Shown: positions 33,184 through 42,757, counted from the first letter of the stretch. The stretch is DNA of 64,000 bases from Amoebidium appalachense (GCA_963693365.1 CAVNZM010000001.1:124001-188000), one strand, 5' to 3'. The notes: generated by a model not told the origin, from the letters alone. Numbers and translations are program-made.

Positions 33184-35864
33184 CACACACACACATGCAC
33201 ATGCACACAACACATGCACGCACACGCAGAGAGCGAGAGCGAGATACACACAGTGGAGGGGAAGACACACCTGACACACCCATATCCACACACGCTCCCG
33301 CACATACAACCACACACTGTGGATCCCTTCCCTATATTTGCAATGTTTTTTACATAGGGCATGCTACACACACATCCACACGCATGCCCATTCATACCCT
33401 CGCGTGCACACACACGGACACCAAGTCACACACACACACACACACACACACGTGCACAGATTCACACAACACACGATGCACACGGACACATATGCAAGCA
33501 CATATTCTGCTTTACTTACTTCCTCTAACTCTAATCACCATTCCCGTCCCTCGCTCTAGCCAGCCGGACGCACAGGACACCTGCAAAAACACGTGCACGA
33601 TCACGCCGCACACACACACACACAGACAGCTACCTATACACCCACATACGCAGGCACACATTCACCGTACCTTTCTCATACAGCCAATCATACTTCTCAA
33701 ACTTGCTGATGTCATACTGGTTGGGGTCACCCCCCGCCTTTTGCACCTCCTCCATCAGACCACACCCATAGCCCTCACCCCCCTTGTTGTCTGCTTCCTT
33801 TTTGCACTTTGCCCACTTCCTCTCAAGGGCTTCCTTTGTTTCCAGGTCAATCAGGTTGCGTCCATACCCATACGGAATGTTCGAGTAGCTCTGCGTCTCG
33901 CTATCCACCCACCCATTTCCAATTCCAAATCCGGCAAATGGAATGTGCCGGTCAGCCGGTTGGCGTTGGTTTTCAATGTGAAACTTGTATGAGATGGCCG
34001 GCACATAGTGGCCTGTAAGTGGCCGGGAGAGAATAAACGGTAGGTATCAGATAAATAGGAATAAGAGCAAGTGGCCAGGCAATAAAACACACAAATTGTG
34101 GCAACAGCCAATATCGATCAAAAAAAAGGTGAACAACATCAAGACACACGCCTGCATAGAGGGTGTACGGCCAATGTCTTCCCTATCGAACGATACGTAA
34201 TCTCTATTTCAGCCTCCTCAAACTATCTCTCCATCCTCCCTTCCCCCCTCCCCCCCTCCCCCCCTTTCTCTCTCACTTCCTCCCACTATCTCCCTCCCCT
34301 GCCCCCTCTTCCTTCCCTGCCCCTATCTTCCTCCCTCCCTTGCTCCCCCTACCCCCTCCTTCCACCCCTCCCTCCCCCCCCCCCCCTCCTGTCTCTCTCT
34401 GTGACTCCCTCTCGCCCTCCCTTTCTCTCTCTGCCCCCTCCACCCCCCCAACTGCCTCCCCCTCCCTTTCCGTCCCCCTCCCCTCCCCCCTCCCCCCCCC
34501 CCCCTCTTACGAGCCCCCTCCCCCCCCCCCCCTCCGGCACCGCCCTCCCCTCCCTCCCCCCCCCCCCCCCCCCCTCCATCACCCTCTCCCTCCTTCTCGA
34601 TCACTTTCTTCTTGGCCTGCTGGAAGCCCATAATCTCACTCAAAGGCCCCAATAGGCTATCTCTGGCCCAACCTCTTCTTCGTAGGGTTCCAATCCCCAT
34701 ACGACCAACGAAATATAACAAGAATGCACCGGCTGGCTTACACATGCCCTCGCCTGTGTGGTCAACTGTTTTTCGGCGCGTTTCTAAGTACTCAATTAAC
34801 ACTAACAAGTTTTTAATTACGCTCATTTATAGATGGCACTCAGAACACACACAGAGCCTTACACACCTGCATAAGACTCGCCAAACAGGTAGATGGGGTT
34901 CTTTCTGAGGTGGGGGAACACGTCCAGAAAGTTCTGGAAGGCATCAAAGAACTGCTGGGCCACCTCGTACTCGTTGTGTGTCAGCTGGTCCTCGCTGTTT
35001 GCGTATGCAAATCCAGTCCCCACCGGCTGGTCAAAAAACACAAGATTGCTCTCCTGGTTCCATGCACCTTCGCGCGGCACAATGGCAAACCCTGCCTCCC
35101 CCCCTCCCTTCTCGACCATAAAGGGCCCCAACTCCAACAGCATGCCTATCATGCTGCTGCAACCCGGACCACCGTTTATCCAGATAACAAGGGGGTCGTT
35201 CTGAGGATCCCTCTCCGACTCAAAGTACCAGAAAAAAAGCCCACGGGAGTTGTCCGGTTGGGGCGTTGGCGACAGGTACCCGGCATACTGCAAAAAGGAA
35301 GAGAAAGCTGAATGTGAGCTTTGTAGTTGGTATTTACTTTGTGGGGTTGGTTTAAGCACTAGCAGAAAAAAGTGTTTTGCACTGAGACTCACAGAGACGC
35401 AACGTCTGCAAACACAAGCCATAGTCGCCAGGGGGCCGCGAGAAAAAACACCGCACATGCATAGATGTTACTGTTATAACATGGATACTCATGCAGTTGC
35501 TTGGTAAAGTTGGCTCCCTGCTCGATAATTGCCATGAGAGTATAACGGGACGATGTTATAAAGGTGGAGCCTTCAACCACTATCGTGCAGCAGTAGTTCT
35601 TGACCTGTGCCTGCTGTGCTGTGTAAGTGTACCTACATTTGAGTGAACCTCCCAACGCGAAATCATGCATCACAGTGATTCTCTAATGATCATAGAAGGA
35701 AACACCACAATCACTATCAGCAAAAAAACAGCACTCACCTGGGCCAGGTTGCCCAAGCTGGCCGGCTGGAACGGCAGGTTGTTCACGCGGTACTCTTCAG
35801 CATTATGAGCTGACACTGCAGTGGCCATGCCTGCGCATGTTAGGAAGAGTGACAGTGGCCACAT
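30075..35864 (-). CDS. Membrane-anchored serine carboxypeptidase (peptidase S10)
   Basis: Six exons on the minus strand, 35739-35864, 34867-35287, 33671-34012, 32569-32711, 31286-31516 and 30075-30356, join in phase into 514 residues. S10 enzymes remove C-terminal residues in secretory and lysosomal/vacuolar compartments. A signal peptide (about 1-19) opens the protein. The substrate-binding segment [10 protein letters not shown] follows, then the catalytic triad: Ser180 in FGESYAGHY, Asp of [10 protein letters not shown] (358/360) and His417 in VGHLVPM. Length is typical of the family. After the enzyme domain come a single hydrophobic helix (about 474-495, [21 protein letters not shown]) and a short cytoplasmic tail ending EREPLLGTK, with an acidic dileucine motif E-x3-LL (506-511). 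That layout recalls Kex1-type anchored carboxypeptidases but with an endosome/lysosome sorting signal. The last intron holds family 1 and family 2 elements. A DIRS retroelement ends 92 bp upstream of the ATG. Confidence 0.95.
30520..30825 (+). repeat. Introner-like element, family 1, copy B
   Basis: Near-identical to 4299-4620, preceded by a G run and followed by ATATATC and another G run. It lies in the last intron (30357-31285) of the carboxypeptidase gene, antisense to it, with two family 2 copies beside it. In my reading, copies A and B differ only in G-run length and at the extreme right end. Confidence 0.88.
30840..30975 (+). repeat. Introner-like element, family 2
   Basis: It opens TGTATGCATTAGAGGGCTGG after a G run and ends CACTTGAACAGAGCCCATCA followed by TCAGG. 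It matches 9211-9363 at both ends and in the middle. It also contains GCTACGAAACGTCAC. It is in the same intron as family 1 copy B and in the same orientation. Confidence 0.7.
31003..31040 (+). repeat. Introner-like element, family 2, 5' fragment
   Basis: TTGTATGCATTAGAGGGTTA and GAGATATTGTG follow a G run and repeat the opening of the neighbouring family 2 element at 30840. The rest of the element is not present. Confidence 0.45.
31584..31816. repeat. GT/GC alternating tract in carboxypeptidase intron
   Basis: (TG)n, (CGTG)n and (GCGC)n blocks with GGGTGT repeats, followed by G runs (31867-31967). Alternating purine-pyrimidine sequence with CG steps is strongly Z-DNA-prone. No coding content beyond Cys-Val or His-Thr artefacts. 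Confidence 0.85.
33136..33230. repeat. (CA)n microsatellite in carboxypeptidase intron
   Basis: A CA repeat with GCAC and ATGC interruptions lies in the intron between exons 32569-32711 and 33671-34012. A C-rich low-complexity stretch (34230-34590) fills the next intron. Confidence 0.9.
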
Positions 35865-35956
35865 GGTGGTGGCTGGTGAATATGAACTAGGAGAAACAGA
35901 GTTGTCGGACGTTGACGAGTAGCTTTGTCAGCACAAATTTTGTTTGTGTTTCAAGT

Positions 35957-36090
35957 TTCACATCACTCACTCGTGCTTGCCTCATGCCCCCCGTGTCCGT
36001 GGAGTGCAGGCCGTCGTGCCTGCACCCAAGGGGCTGGCCGAGGCGGGGGCCGCCAGGGGGGGTCCATGCCATGACCCCCCCCGCACCAGC
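35957..36090 (-). repeat. Retroelement repeat B2 (terminal)
   Basis: It begins TCACATCACTCACTCGTGCT and runs through GTGGAGTGCAGGCCGTCGTG to a C-run and CGCACCA. The second copy is B1 at 36479-36611. B2 is the outer 3' terminus of the element on its sense (minus) strand. Confidence 0.88.
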
Positions 36091-36206
36091 CGGGGCTGGG
36101 CCCCGCCTCGACATGCTTTATTGCCGCTGCAATCGGGCTGTGAGCCAGTCACAGTCGCATACGTACACCGTCATGTATACAGACTTAGAGGTGGGTGGGT
36201 GGGAGC

Positions 36207-36478
36207 CGCCGTGTGCTAGCCACCGAAAACGCAATCGTGCTAACAAAAACCGTACGTGCAGCACACGGCGAAAACGAAGGTGGCCTGCATCTGCAGTGTG
36301 CTGCGCCGGAAATACCGGCGCTGGTGGCGCCTGACGTCAGGCGCTGCGCCAGACCGATGTCAGCCGCCGCTGCGGCTGCGCCTGGCGCCGCGGCCCGTGA
36401 CGTCATGGGCCGCCCGGCTGCCTGCGCCCGAAGTGATCCGTGAAACATCTTTCATCTGCTGCGCATATGAAACGTACA
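36207..36478 (-). repeat. Retroelement repeat A2
   Basis: This ~272-bp sequence is present again as A1 at the other end. It starts GCCGCCGTGTGCTAGCCACC and ends GCATATGAAACGTACAT. It is rich in short GC palindromes (GGCGCC, GACGTC twice, GCCGCGGC). It is directly followed by B1 (plus-strand order), giving the B1-A2 junction expected for a DIRS circle intermediate. Confidence 0.9.
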
Positions 36479-36611
36479 TTCACATCACTCACTCGTGCTT
36501 GCCTCATGCCCCCCGTGTCCGTGGAGTGCAGGCCGTCGTGCCTGCACCCAAGGGGCTGGCCGAGGCGGGGGCCGCCAGGGGGGGTCCATGCCATGAGCCC
36601 CCCCCGCACCA
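36479..36611 (-). repeat. Retroelement repeat B1 (internal)
   Basis: Copy of B2 lying between the recombinase stop codon (36622) and A2. It matches 35957-36090 almost base for base. Confidence 0.88.
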
Positions 36612-36621
36612 CAAGGCCCCC

Positions 36622-37734
36622 CTACTGCGATGTAGGGGGTCCGCCCCAAGGTCCCGTGGCGAGGCCCTGGTGTGACCAGACGGTGGCAATGGAGGCTTGC
36701 ACGTCGCGGTGGGGCAGCCGGATGTAGACCATGAATGCGTCTGATGCCCAGCGGCCAAGGGCTTTGATGGTGGCGTCGGGTAGGCCCGCTCTCTCAGCTG
36801 CAGTGGCCCCCCCTATGCGCAGGCTGTGGCCGGCGTACCGGTCGGGGTCGTAGCCCGCATGGTGTAGAGCTGTGCGGAAACCGGCGATGAAGGTGCTCTT
36901 GAGGTAAGGGCTGCCGTCGACGCTGAACAGGGGTGCATCTGGGTGGATGCCTGCCCTGGTTGACGAGACCCCCAGGAAGAGGGCTAGATTGGCTGCTGGC
37001 CAGAAGGAAGGCTCCTCCGGGAAGGCGGGCACCCGGATGGTAACACCCTTGCCCGTGGGGTCGGTCTTAGATGTCGGCAGGAAGACTGTTGCCCCAATCA
37101 GGCGGCCACCCTGCCATAGGAGCTGGACGTCGCGACGCTTGGCGTGAAGGAGGGGGTTGAACTTGGCCGCAGATTTGGACGTGAACTCGCCCGAGCGCAG
37201 GAGGCACGAGCTGCCAAGCAGCAGGGCAGCCCACAGACGCAGGGCCTCCAATGAAGAGCCCGGTTGGATGACTGGGAGGAGGGCGCGGAGGTCGGCTGGG
37301 AGGAGGGGCTCGAGCACTCGTTTGGGCCGGTGGCTGCCTTCCAGCAGCAGGAAGCGGCCAGCCCCGCGGATAAACCACTGAAGGCTCTGCTGGCCGGAGC
37401 CCGCTGGTGGTGCCATGCCCAAGCTGCGGTGCAGGCTGTTGACGGCGGAGACGATGCTGGGCATGGTCCGGGCTTGCACCGCACGCATGGCGCACCAGGC
37501 AAGGAACAGCTGCACTTGGGCTGGGCAGGCTGGCAGGTAGCCACCATCAGGATTGCGGCAGTCCATTGCGTAGATGAAGTCGATTAACTGGCGCTGGTAG
37601 GACGAGTAGGAGGACTCCGTGCTGTCACCCACTGACAGCCGAGTGATGGTGCGGGCCACCTCCGGGACACGGGCCAAAACCTCGGGGGTGAACCACTGGG
37701 CAAGCCTACCATGGTCGCCACCAAAGGGAAGCAA
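36622..37734 (-). CDS. Retroelement tyrosine recombinase
   Basis: 370 codons. This enzyme integrates the circular cDNA by site-specific recombination. The R-H-x-x-R-Y catalytic set is visible: Arg in CLLRSGEF, His and Arg in GHSLRIGG, and the nucleophile Tyr in DAFMVYIRL near the C-terminus (GRWASDAFMVYIR). The N-terminal part (IDFIYAMDC, LFLAWCAMRAV) fits a core-binding SAM-like domain. It is the last of three ORFs and is separated from the reverse transcriptase ORF by about 0.7 kb of G-rich DNA with two poly-G runs. The ATG at 37734 is the first in frame, but the true start or a splice into this ORF is not decided by the sequence. Confidence 0.92.
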   Translation of the reverse strand: MLPFGGDHGRLAQWFTPEVLARVPEVARTITRLSVGDSTESSYSSYQRQLIDFIYAMDCRNPDGGYLPACPAQVQLFLAWCAMRAVQARTMPSIVSAVNSLHRSLGMAPPAGSGQQSLQWFIRGAGRFLLLEGSHRPKRVLEPLLPADLRALLPVIQPGSSLEALRLWAALLLGSSCLLRSGEFTSKSAAKFNPLLHAKRRDVQLLWQGGRLIGATVFLPTSKTDPTGKGVTIRVPAFPEEPSFWPAANLALFLGVSSTRAGIHPDAPLFSVDGSPYLKSTFIAGFRTALHHAGYDPDRYAGHSLRIGGATAAERAGLPDATIKALGRWASDAFMVYIRLPHRDVQASIATVWSHQGLATGPWGGPPTSQ

Positions 37735-37852
37735 GCCACCTGCAGGGACAGAGCTGTGTGAGCATCATGCCTAGAGTCCCAGGGGGGGGGGGGGGGTAAA
37801 GGCAACGAGCGGGGTGGGCGGCAGGCAAGCGGGTGCACAGGCAGGCAAACAA

Positions 37853-37888
<36 letters not shown>

Positions 37889-38435
37889 CGTAGCTAAAGG
37901 GCAGAGGATGCATGCAGCGCTGGCAGGGAGGGCGGGGGAAGGGGAGGGGGGGTATGCGCGCACAAGCCGCGGTGTAGGCGTGCGTGTGTGTGCGCTAGTG
38001 TGTGGGTGTGTATGAGCATGTGTGTGTAACACCGAGGTTAAGCATGCGCGATCGAAGGGGCGGGTGGAGGGGGTGGCAGGGTGGGGTTGGGGGGGGGGTT
38101 GGGAGAGGGAAGGAGGGGGGGGGGGGGGGGGGGGGGGGGGCAGGACACGCCACAAGCAGTTGGCACTGCGGGCCAGCACAGAACAAAGCGGCACACCGTG
38201 TGTACACCGTAAGACCGTAATGTATTGTCCCAAACACTCCACCGGGTGAGTGAGGGAATCCGAGCGAATGCGTGTAGTGGGGGGGGGGCCGGCCCCGGCC
38301 GCCACTGCAGAACATGAATCGTGCGATATACAAAGTGGGAAGGGGGGAAGGGGGGGTGTCGGTGCCCCCCACAGCCCACACGCCAAGCCCAATACGAAGG
38401 CAAAGGAACAGGGGAGGGGGCTCGGCCCAGCCCCA
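37735..38435. other. Non-coding G-rich spacer between retroelement RT and recombinase ORFs
   Basis: About 700 bp with poly-G runs at 37783-37796, 37853-37888 and 38117-38140 and a short GT tract. Its composition resembles host introns rather than the flanking retroelement ORFs, so it may be a real spacer, an intron, or host-type repeat expansion inside the element. No ORF of interest. Confidence 0.5.
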
Positions 38436-40316
38436 TCACGAGAGAGGGGCAGCAAACCACCCCGCTAGCCACTCAGGCACGGGTGTTGGGACTGGTGCGT
38501 GCCACGGGTGCAGCCGGTCGAAAGTGGCCCACTGTGCCCGCGAGATGGCATCCGCAATCGAGTTTTCCACGCCAGGGATGTGCTTGGCCGAGACCAGCAC
38601 CGTGTAGCGCATTTCCATCAGCGTGATGAGACGCAGCACCCGGGCAATGGCAGGGACGGGGGAGTGACGGGACGCGATCGTAGATACTGCACCGTCGTTA
38701 TCGGTGAGCACGCGTATGTGGCTGTTGCGACAGCTGGGACCCCAACAGGCCAGGGCCACGGCAATGCCAACCAGCTCAAACAGCACGGAAGCCCACACAT
38801 CTCCGCCAGCAATGACCGTGCGCCAATGGTCCGTCCATGCTAGGTGAAACCACGCTTGACCCCAGTAGCCACCGCATCCTATGCTGCCGGCCGCATCTGT
38901 GGTGAACATGTGATGCACGGGGGGGGTAAGCACACGTATGCCGTTCCACTCGGGGAGGAACTCCGACCACAGCACAACGTCGGCTCGTGCGTCGGCGCAG
39001 ACACGGATGTGGTGGTGGGGCCCTAGGCCGGCCCTCTCAGCCTCCGCCAGCAGATGAAGCAAGCGTTGAAGAAAGGCACGGGCACGCCCCAGCGCCACAA
39101 CCTGAGCACACCACATGAGCTTGCCGCACAGGGACCGTAGGTCTCGAACAGTGGCCTTGGTGCGACCCCGCCAATCGGCTAGCAGGGCCCGGAGCTCGGT
39201 CAGCTTGACGGCAGGTAAGCGGGCCTCCATGCGCAGAGTGTCCCACTCGAGCCCAGAGTAGATGAGCGTGTGTGAGGGCAGCTGCACTTTGTCGTCGGCA
39301 AGCGTAACACCCACCTTCGAGCACACCCACCGAAACACCAGCATGTTGAAGGCGCACTCTTGCAGCGTATGGCCGCCGAAAAAGAAGTCGTCCACAAAAT
39401 GCTGTGTCTCTGTGGCGTTGAGGGCGTGGGCGAAGTGCTGCAGGGCCTGAGCTATGCGTTCCCAGAACGCTGGGCTGGACCGCAAGCCAAACGGTAGGCG
39501 GGTCTCCACATAGAACGCGCCTAGCAGCTGGAACGACAGCAGTGGCTGGTCGTCTGGGTGCACCGGGCCGTGACGAAAGGCACCCTTCACGTCGTATGCC
39601 CCGAGGAAGCAGCCCTGGCCGAGCCGAGCTACTGTTTGCATCACCGTGCGGATGGTGATGTACTCCAGCTGATCCGGGTAATCGACCCCATCGTTGATAC
39701 TGGAGCCACGCGGGAAGGAAAGGTCGTGGATGCGGCGGACGCCCGTGCCGCCCTTTTTGGGAACTGCCCCGAGGGGCGAGGATACAAAATAAGGATAAAG
39801 GGCCACCATCTCGTCGCGGGTGAAGGGGCCCAGGATGTGGCCGCATGCCACTTCCTTCGCAATGTCGGCTGCAAGCTGCTCACGGGCCGCCAGCGCGGAC
39901 GGGTGGTTTCGGCCCACCCGGGTGACCCGCTCGCCGAAGTAACCGACCGAGAAGCCCAGCTCTAAGTCGCGGAGCAGAGCCTGCTGAAACGCACTGTCGG
40001 GGTGCGGAAACAACTCAAACAAACGGCGGAAGTTGGGGACAGATACGGTCTGTGGTGGTGCCGCTGGGGGGGGTGACCATGGGCCCCGCAGGGCAACGGA
40101 GAGGGCAGGCCCAGCGCTGACGTCAGCCCCTGCCCGAAAGGGGGCTGGGCCCCCTAAGCCGGGTTGGCCCCCCCTTCCCCCGCCCCGTTGGCTGGGTTGG
40201 GAGGGCAGGCGTGTGCGCCGTGCGCCGCTGAGCCGCACTTCAGGCAGGCGTACTTGTAGCGGCAAGGGTTGGGTCCCTTCCTGGTGCAGCCCTTGGCCGT
40301 GTTGAAGCCCCGGCAT
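38436..40316 (-). CDS. Retroelement reverse transcriptase / RNase H
   Basis: 626 codons from the ATG at 40316. The RT domain shows LGAYDVKGAFRHGPV (first catalytic Asp), RLPFGLRSSPAFWERI and the YxDD-box equivalent FVDDFFFGG. RNase H follows with TTDAAGSIGCGGYW, FELVGIAVALAC, LTDNDGAVSTIA and NSIADAISRA, supplying the D-E-D-D set. The domain order RT-RH and the sequence style match DIRS/Ngaro polymerases. The ORF overlaps the 3' end of gag by 163 nt in the -1 frame. The first ~75 residues, translated from the overlap, are Gly/Pro/Arg-rich and may not be part of the mature protein. A methyltransferase domain, present in DIRS1 itself, is not seen. Confidence 0.94.
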   Translation of the reverse strand: MPGLQHGQGLHQEGTQPLPLQVRLPEVRLSGARRTRLPSQPSQRGGGRGGQPGLGGPAPFRAGADVSAGPALSVALRGPWSPPPAAPPQTVSVPNFRRLFELFPHPDSAFQQALLRDLELGFSVGYFGERVTRVGRNHPSALAAREQLAADIAKEVACGHILGPFTRDEMVALYPYFVSSPLGAVPKKGGTGVRRIHDLSFPRGSSINDGVDYPDQLEYITIRTVMQTVARLGQGCFLGAYDVKGAFRHGPVHPDDQPLLSFQLLGAFYVETRLPFGLRSSPAFWERIAQALQHFAHALNATETQHFVDDFFFGGHTLQECAFNMLVFRWVCSKVGVTLADDKVQLPSHTLIYSGLEWDTLRMEARLPAVKLTELRALLADWRGRTKATVRDLRSLCGKLMWCAQVVALGRARAFLQRLLHLLAEAERAGLGPHHHIRVCADARADVVLWSEFLPEWNGIRVLTPPVHHMFTTDAAGSIGCGGYWGQAWFHLAWTDHWRTVIAGGDVWASVLFELVGIAVALACWGPSCRNSHIRVLTDNDGAVSTIASRHSPVPAIARVLRLITLMEMRYTVLVSAKHIPGVENSIADAISRAQWATFDRLHPWHAPVPTPVPEWLAGWFAAPLS

Positions 40317-41214
40317 ATCTCATCCGCAGCAGGGGCCGGGCTGGCGCGAGGGCTGGCTGTGGCCCCCCCAGAGGCAGGCTGCCGGGGTGTGCGGGGAGCG
40401 GTGGGTGCCTGGTGCAGGCGGGCACCAGACAGGGACACGGCCAGCTGCACAGCGTCGGGGGCGTCGAGTGGGCGGCCAGAGGCAGCGCACGACCGGCGGT
40501 GTGCATCCTCCCAGCGCATGATGGCAGCCCACTGGTACTCGGGTGCCAACTCAGTGGCCACAAACTCGGCGTGGGCCAGCAGGGCCGTGACGGGGGCGTT
40601 GGCGTTGATGCGTAGGCGTAGCAGCTGCAAGATGCAGCGCAGGTAGGTCTGCAGGTCCGGGCACAGGGCGGGCTGGCGCTGGGTGCCAGGCGTCTGCAGC
40701 ACAACCGTGCCAGCAGGCAGGCCAGGCAGGGAAACCGGCTGGCGCTGCGTGTGGACAGAAGAGCCCGTGGGCGGCAGCAGGTCGAGTAAAGCGAAATGCT
40801 GCATAGGCTCGAAGATGGCAGCCCCCCGGACCTCCGGGGACAGGTGGGGGCAGGGTGGGTTCGACTGGCTGCGCTGGCTGGCCCCCCAAACGGCCAGTTG
40901 CAGGGCATTGGGCGGCGGAGGCAGCTGGTGCAGGTCGCCGCCCTGAGGGTCCTCCTCACGGGGGCGCTTGTTGGCGTTGCCGGGGGGTTGCTCTACAGCA
41001 TCCACGGCCCCCGCCGCAGCGGCAGGGGGCCCCGTGACAGGGGGGTTCCTACCGGTTCCGCCCCCGCCAAGGTTGACGAGGTGGGGGAAGGCGCGCAGGA
41101 GAAGATCTTGCTGGGAAGGGGGGGCCGGGCTGGCCTTCAGGGCCTGACGGGTCGCGTTGGCCACCTCAGAAGCAAACATGCGAATGGTCGCTGCCAGCTC
41201 AGGGGTCAGGGCAA

Positions 41215-41253
<39 letters not shown>

Positions 41254-41326
41254 CGTCCTGCACAGGAGGGCGCACCTCCTGCCCTGCCTGTGCTGCAGGG
41301 CCATTGTCTGTTGGGTCTACTTCCAT
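40154..41326 (-). CDS. Retroelement Gag-like nucleocapsid protein
   Basis: 390 codons from the ATG at 41324-41326, which lies just inside repeat A1 (MEVDPTDNGPAAQ). An in-frame upstream ATG at 41392 lies within the repeat and is less likely. The protein has a poly-Gln tract of 11 (CAG repeats, 41219-41251), a proline-rich middle and a C-terminal zinc region: a C-x8-C-x7-C set followed by CLKCGSAAHGAHAC, an exact C-x2-C-x4-H-x4-C zinc knuckle. This is typical of nucleocapsid proteins that bind the element RNA. It overlaps the RT ORF, suggesting -1 frameshifting or internal initiation. Confidence 0.85.
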
Positions 41327-41330
41327 ACTT

Positions 41331-41607
41331 GAGCCGCCGTGTGCTAGCCACCGAAAACGCAATCGTGCTAACAAAAACCGTACGTGCAGCACACGGCGAA
41401 AACGAAGGTGGCCTGCATCTGCAGTGTGCTGCGCCGGAAATACCGGCGCTGGTGGCGCCTGACGTCAGGCGCTGCGCCAGACTGATGTCAGCCGCCGCTG
41501 CGGCTGCGCCTGGCGCCGCGGCCCGTGACGTCATGGGCCGCCCGGCTGCCTGCGCCCGAAGTGATCCGTGAAACATCTTTCATCTGCTGCGCATATGAAA
41601 CGTACAT
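41331..41607 (-). repeat. Retroelement repeat A1 (5' terminal)
   Basis: The outer 5' terminal repeat of the element on its sense strand. It matches A2 with one substitution seen. It presumably carries the element promoter. The Gag ATG follows within 5 bp. Confidence 0.9.
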
Positions 41608-41858
41608 GTTTCAGCTTTGGCGCCGTAGATCCACCGAAACCTCGGGAATACCAGATCCAAGGATACTATCCGGGAGAGTCTGTCCGACTCTGTTGTCACC
41701 TGTCGCAAGGACCACAAGCAAGGACTCCTACAAAGATGGCTTTGCTACAAGGCCACTTAAGGGGTTTTGTGAGCGGAAGGAGGGCCGGGGAGGAGGCGGA
41801 GGGGAGGAGGGACTATGTATTCTGGAGGATGGGTCCGGCCCCCCTGACCCTCGGGGTA

Positions 41859-41901
<43 letters not shown>

Positions 41902-42000
41902 CGACATAAAAAAGCTCCTGATACATCAAAAGTATGACCGTGTGTCGGTTTAGGGGCAAAAAAAATTGAAGCTGCGGAGCCGGTGGGCGGGTGGTTGAGT
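41608..42000. other. Retroelement flank with a stop-free stretch
   Basis: Unique sequence follows the retroelement end, then a G-rich tract (41860-41899). On the plus strand about 180 bp after the element is open in two frames (one reads FGAVDPPKPREYQIQGYYPG), but no start, splice partner or recognisable family supports a gene. It could be a remnant exon cut off by the insertion. Confidence 0.25.
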
Positions 42001-42017
42001 GAATGGGTGGATGTATG

Positions 42018-42145
42018 GCGGCGGGGCGGGGCGGGGTGGGGCGGGGCGGGGACGGGCGGGGCGGGGCGGGGCGGGGCGGGGCGGGGCGGGGCAGGGCAGG
42101 GCGGGGCGGGGCGGGCGGATGGGCGGGCAGGCGGGCGGCTGCTGG
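42018..42145. repeat. (GGGGC)n-type minisatellite
   Basis: About 20 near-perfect GGGGC pentamers with occasional GGGAC, GGGTG and GCAGG variants, followed by GGGC blocks. The G-rich strand is a strong candidate for G-quadruplex formation. Confidence 0.9.
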
Positions 42146-42689
42146 GGGGAGCGGGGAGAGGGGGGACTCCGAGGGCGAGAGGGGAAGAGGGAGTGTGTCG
42201 TATACACGTATGTGTGCATGTGTAATTCTTTGTATGTGTGTGTGCGCGTGTTTGCGAGCACGCGTGCGCGTATCTTGCGCTACGCGTAACTTGCATGTGC
42301 GCTTGTGAGTGAAGGAAAGTGTTTATACACGCATGTGTAATACGTGTGCGTCCAGTAAATTAACTGGTTTCGTCATTTCTGGCGTAATCAGTAAGGAGTG
42401 GCGCTTCAGGGTTATGCCCCCCCCCTCCCCCCCCCCTCCCCTCCCCCCTCCCTTCCCCCCCCCCCCCCCCCTCCCCCACACACACACACATCTCAGAGCT
42501 TCCCTCCCATTCACGTGTAGGCTAGCGCGTACTCAAGTAGCAAACAGTTAACTACCCCTTTACCACGTACAGGGGGTTACGGAAATAAAAAACCATGGGT
42601 ACCTTTGGACATATGGTATCTTATACAGTAACTAAACCTTCGGGAACCTGAGCCCTCGTGTTCTAAAGTTTCCCGGTCGGTATCCCCGG

Positions 42690-42697
42690 GAGGGTGG

Positions 42698-42757
<60 letters not shown>

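Larger units (their letters stand above)
35957..41607 (-). mobile_element. DIRS-order (PAT/Ngaro-like) tyrosine-recombinase retroelement with split direct repeats
   Basis: The element is 5.65 kb on the minus strand. The order is repeat A1 (41331-41607), gag-like ORF, reverse transcriptase/RNase H ORF, tyrosine recombinase ORF, repeat B1 (36479-36611), repeat A2 (36207-36478), a ~115-bp spacer, repeat B2 (35957-36090). A1-internal-B1-A2-B2 is the split-direct-repeat arrangement of PAT and Ngaro elements, which integrate a circular DNA by recombinase and make no target-site duplication. A1 and A2 differ by one substitution that I can see (GACTGATG against GACCGATG), so the insertion is recent, and all three ORFs look intact. 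Presence of a recombinase rather than an integrase excludes Gypsy/Copia. Assignment to PAT against Ngaro would need a tree. Confidence 0.92.

Noticed and set aside
41327-41392. Gag start at 41392 within the terminal repeat
   Set aside because: This start lies in repeat A1 and adds a Leu/Arg-rich leader unrelated to the Gag body. The ATG at 41324-41326 begins just inside the repeat.
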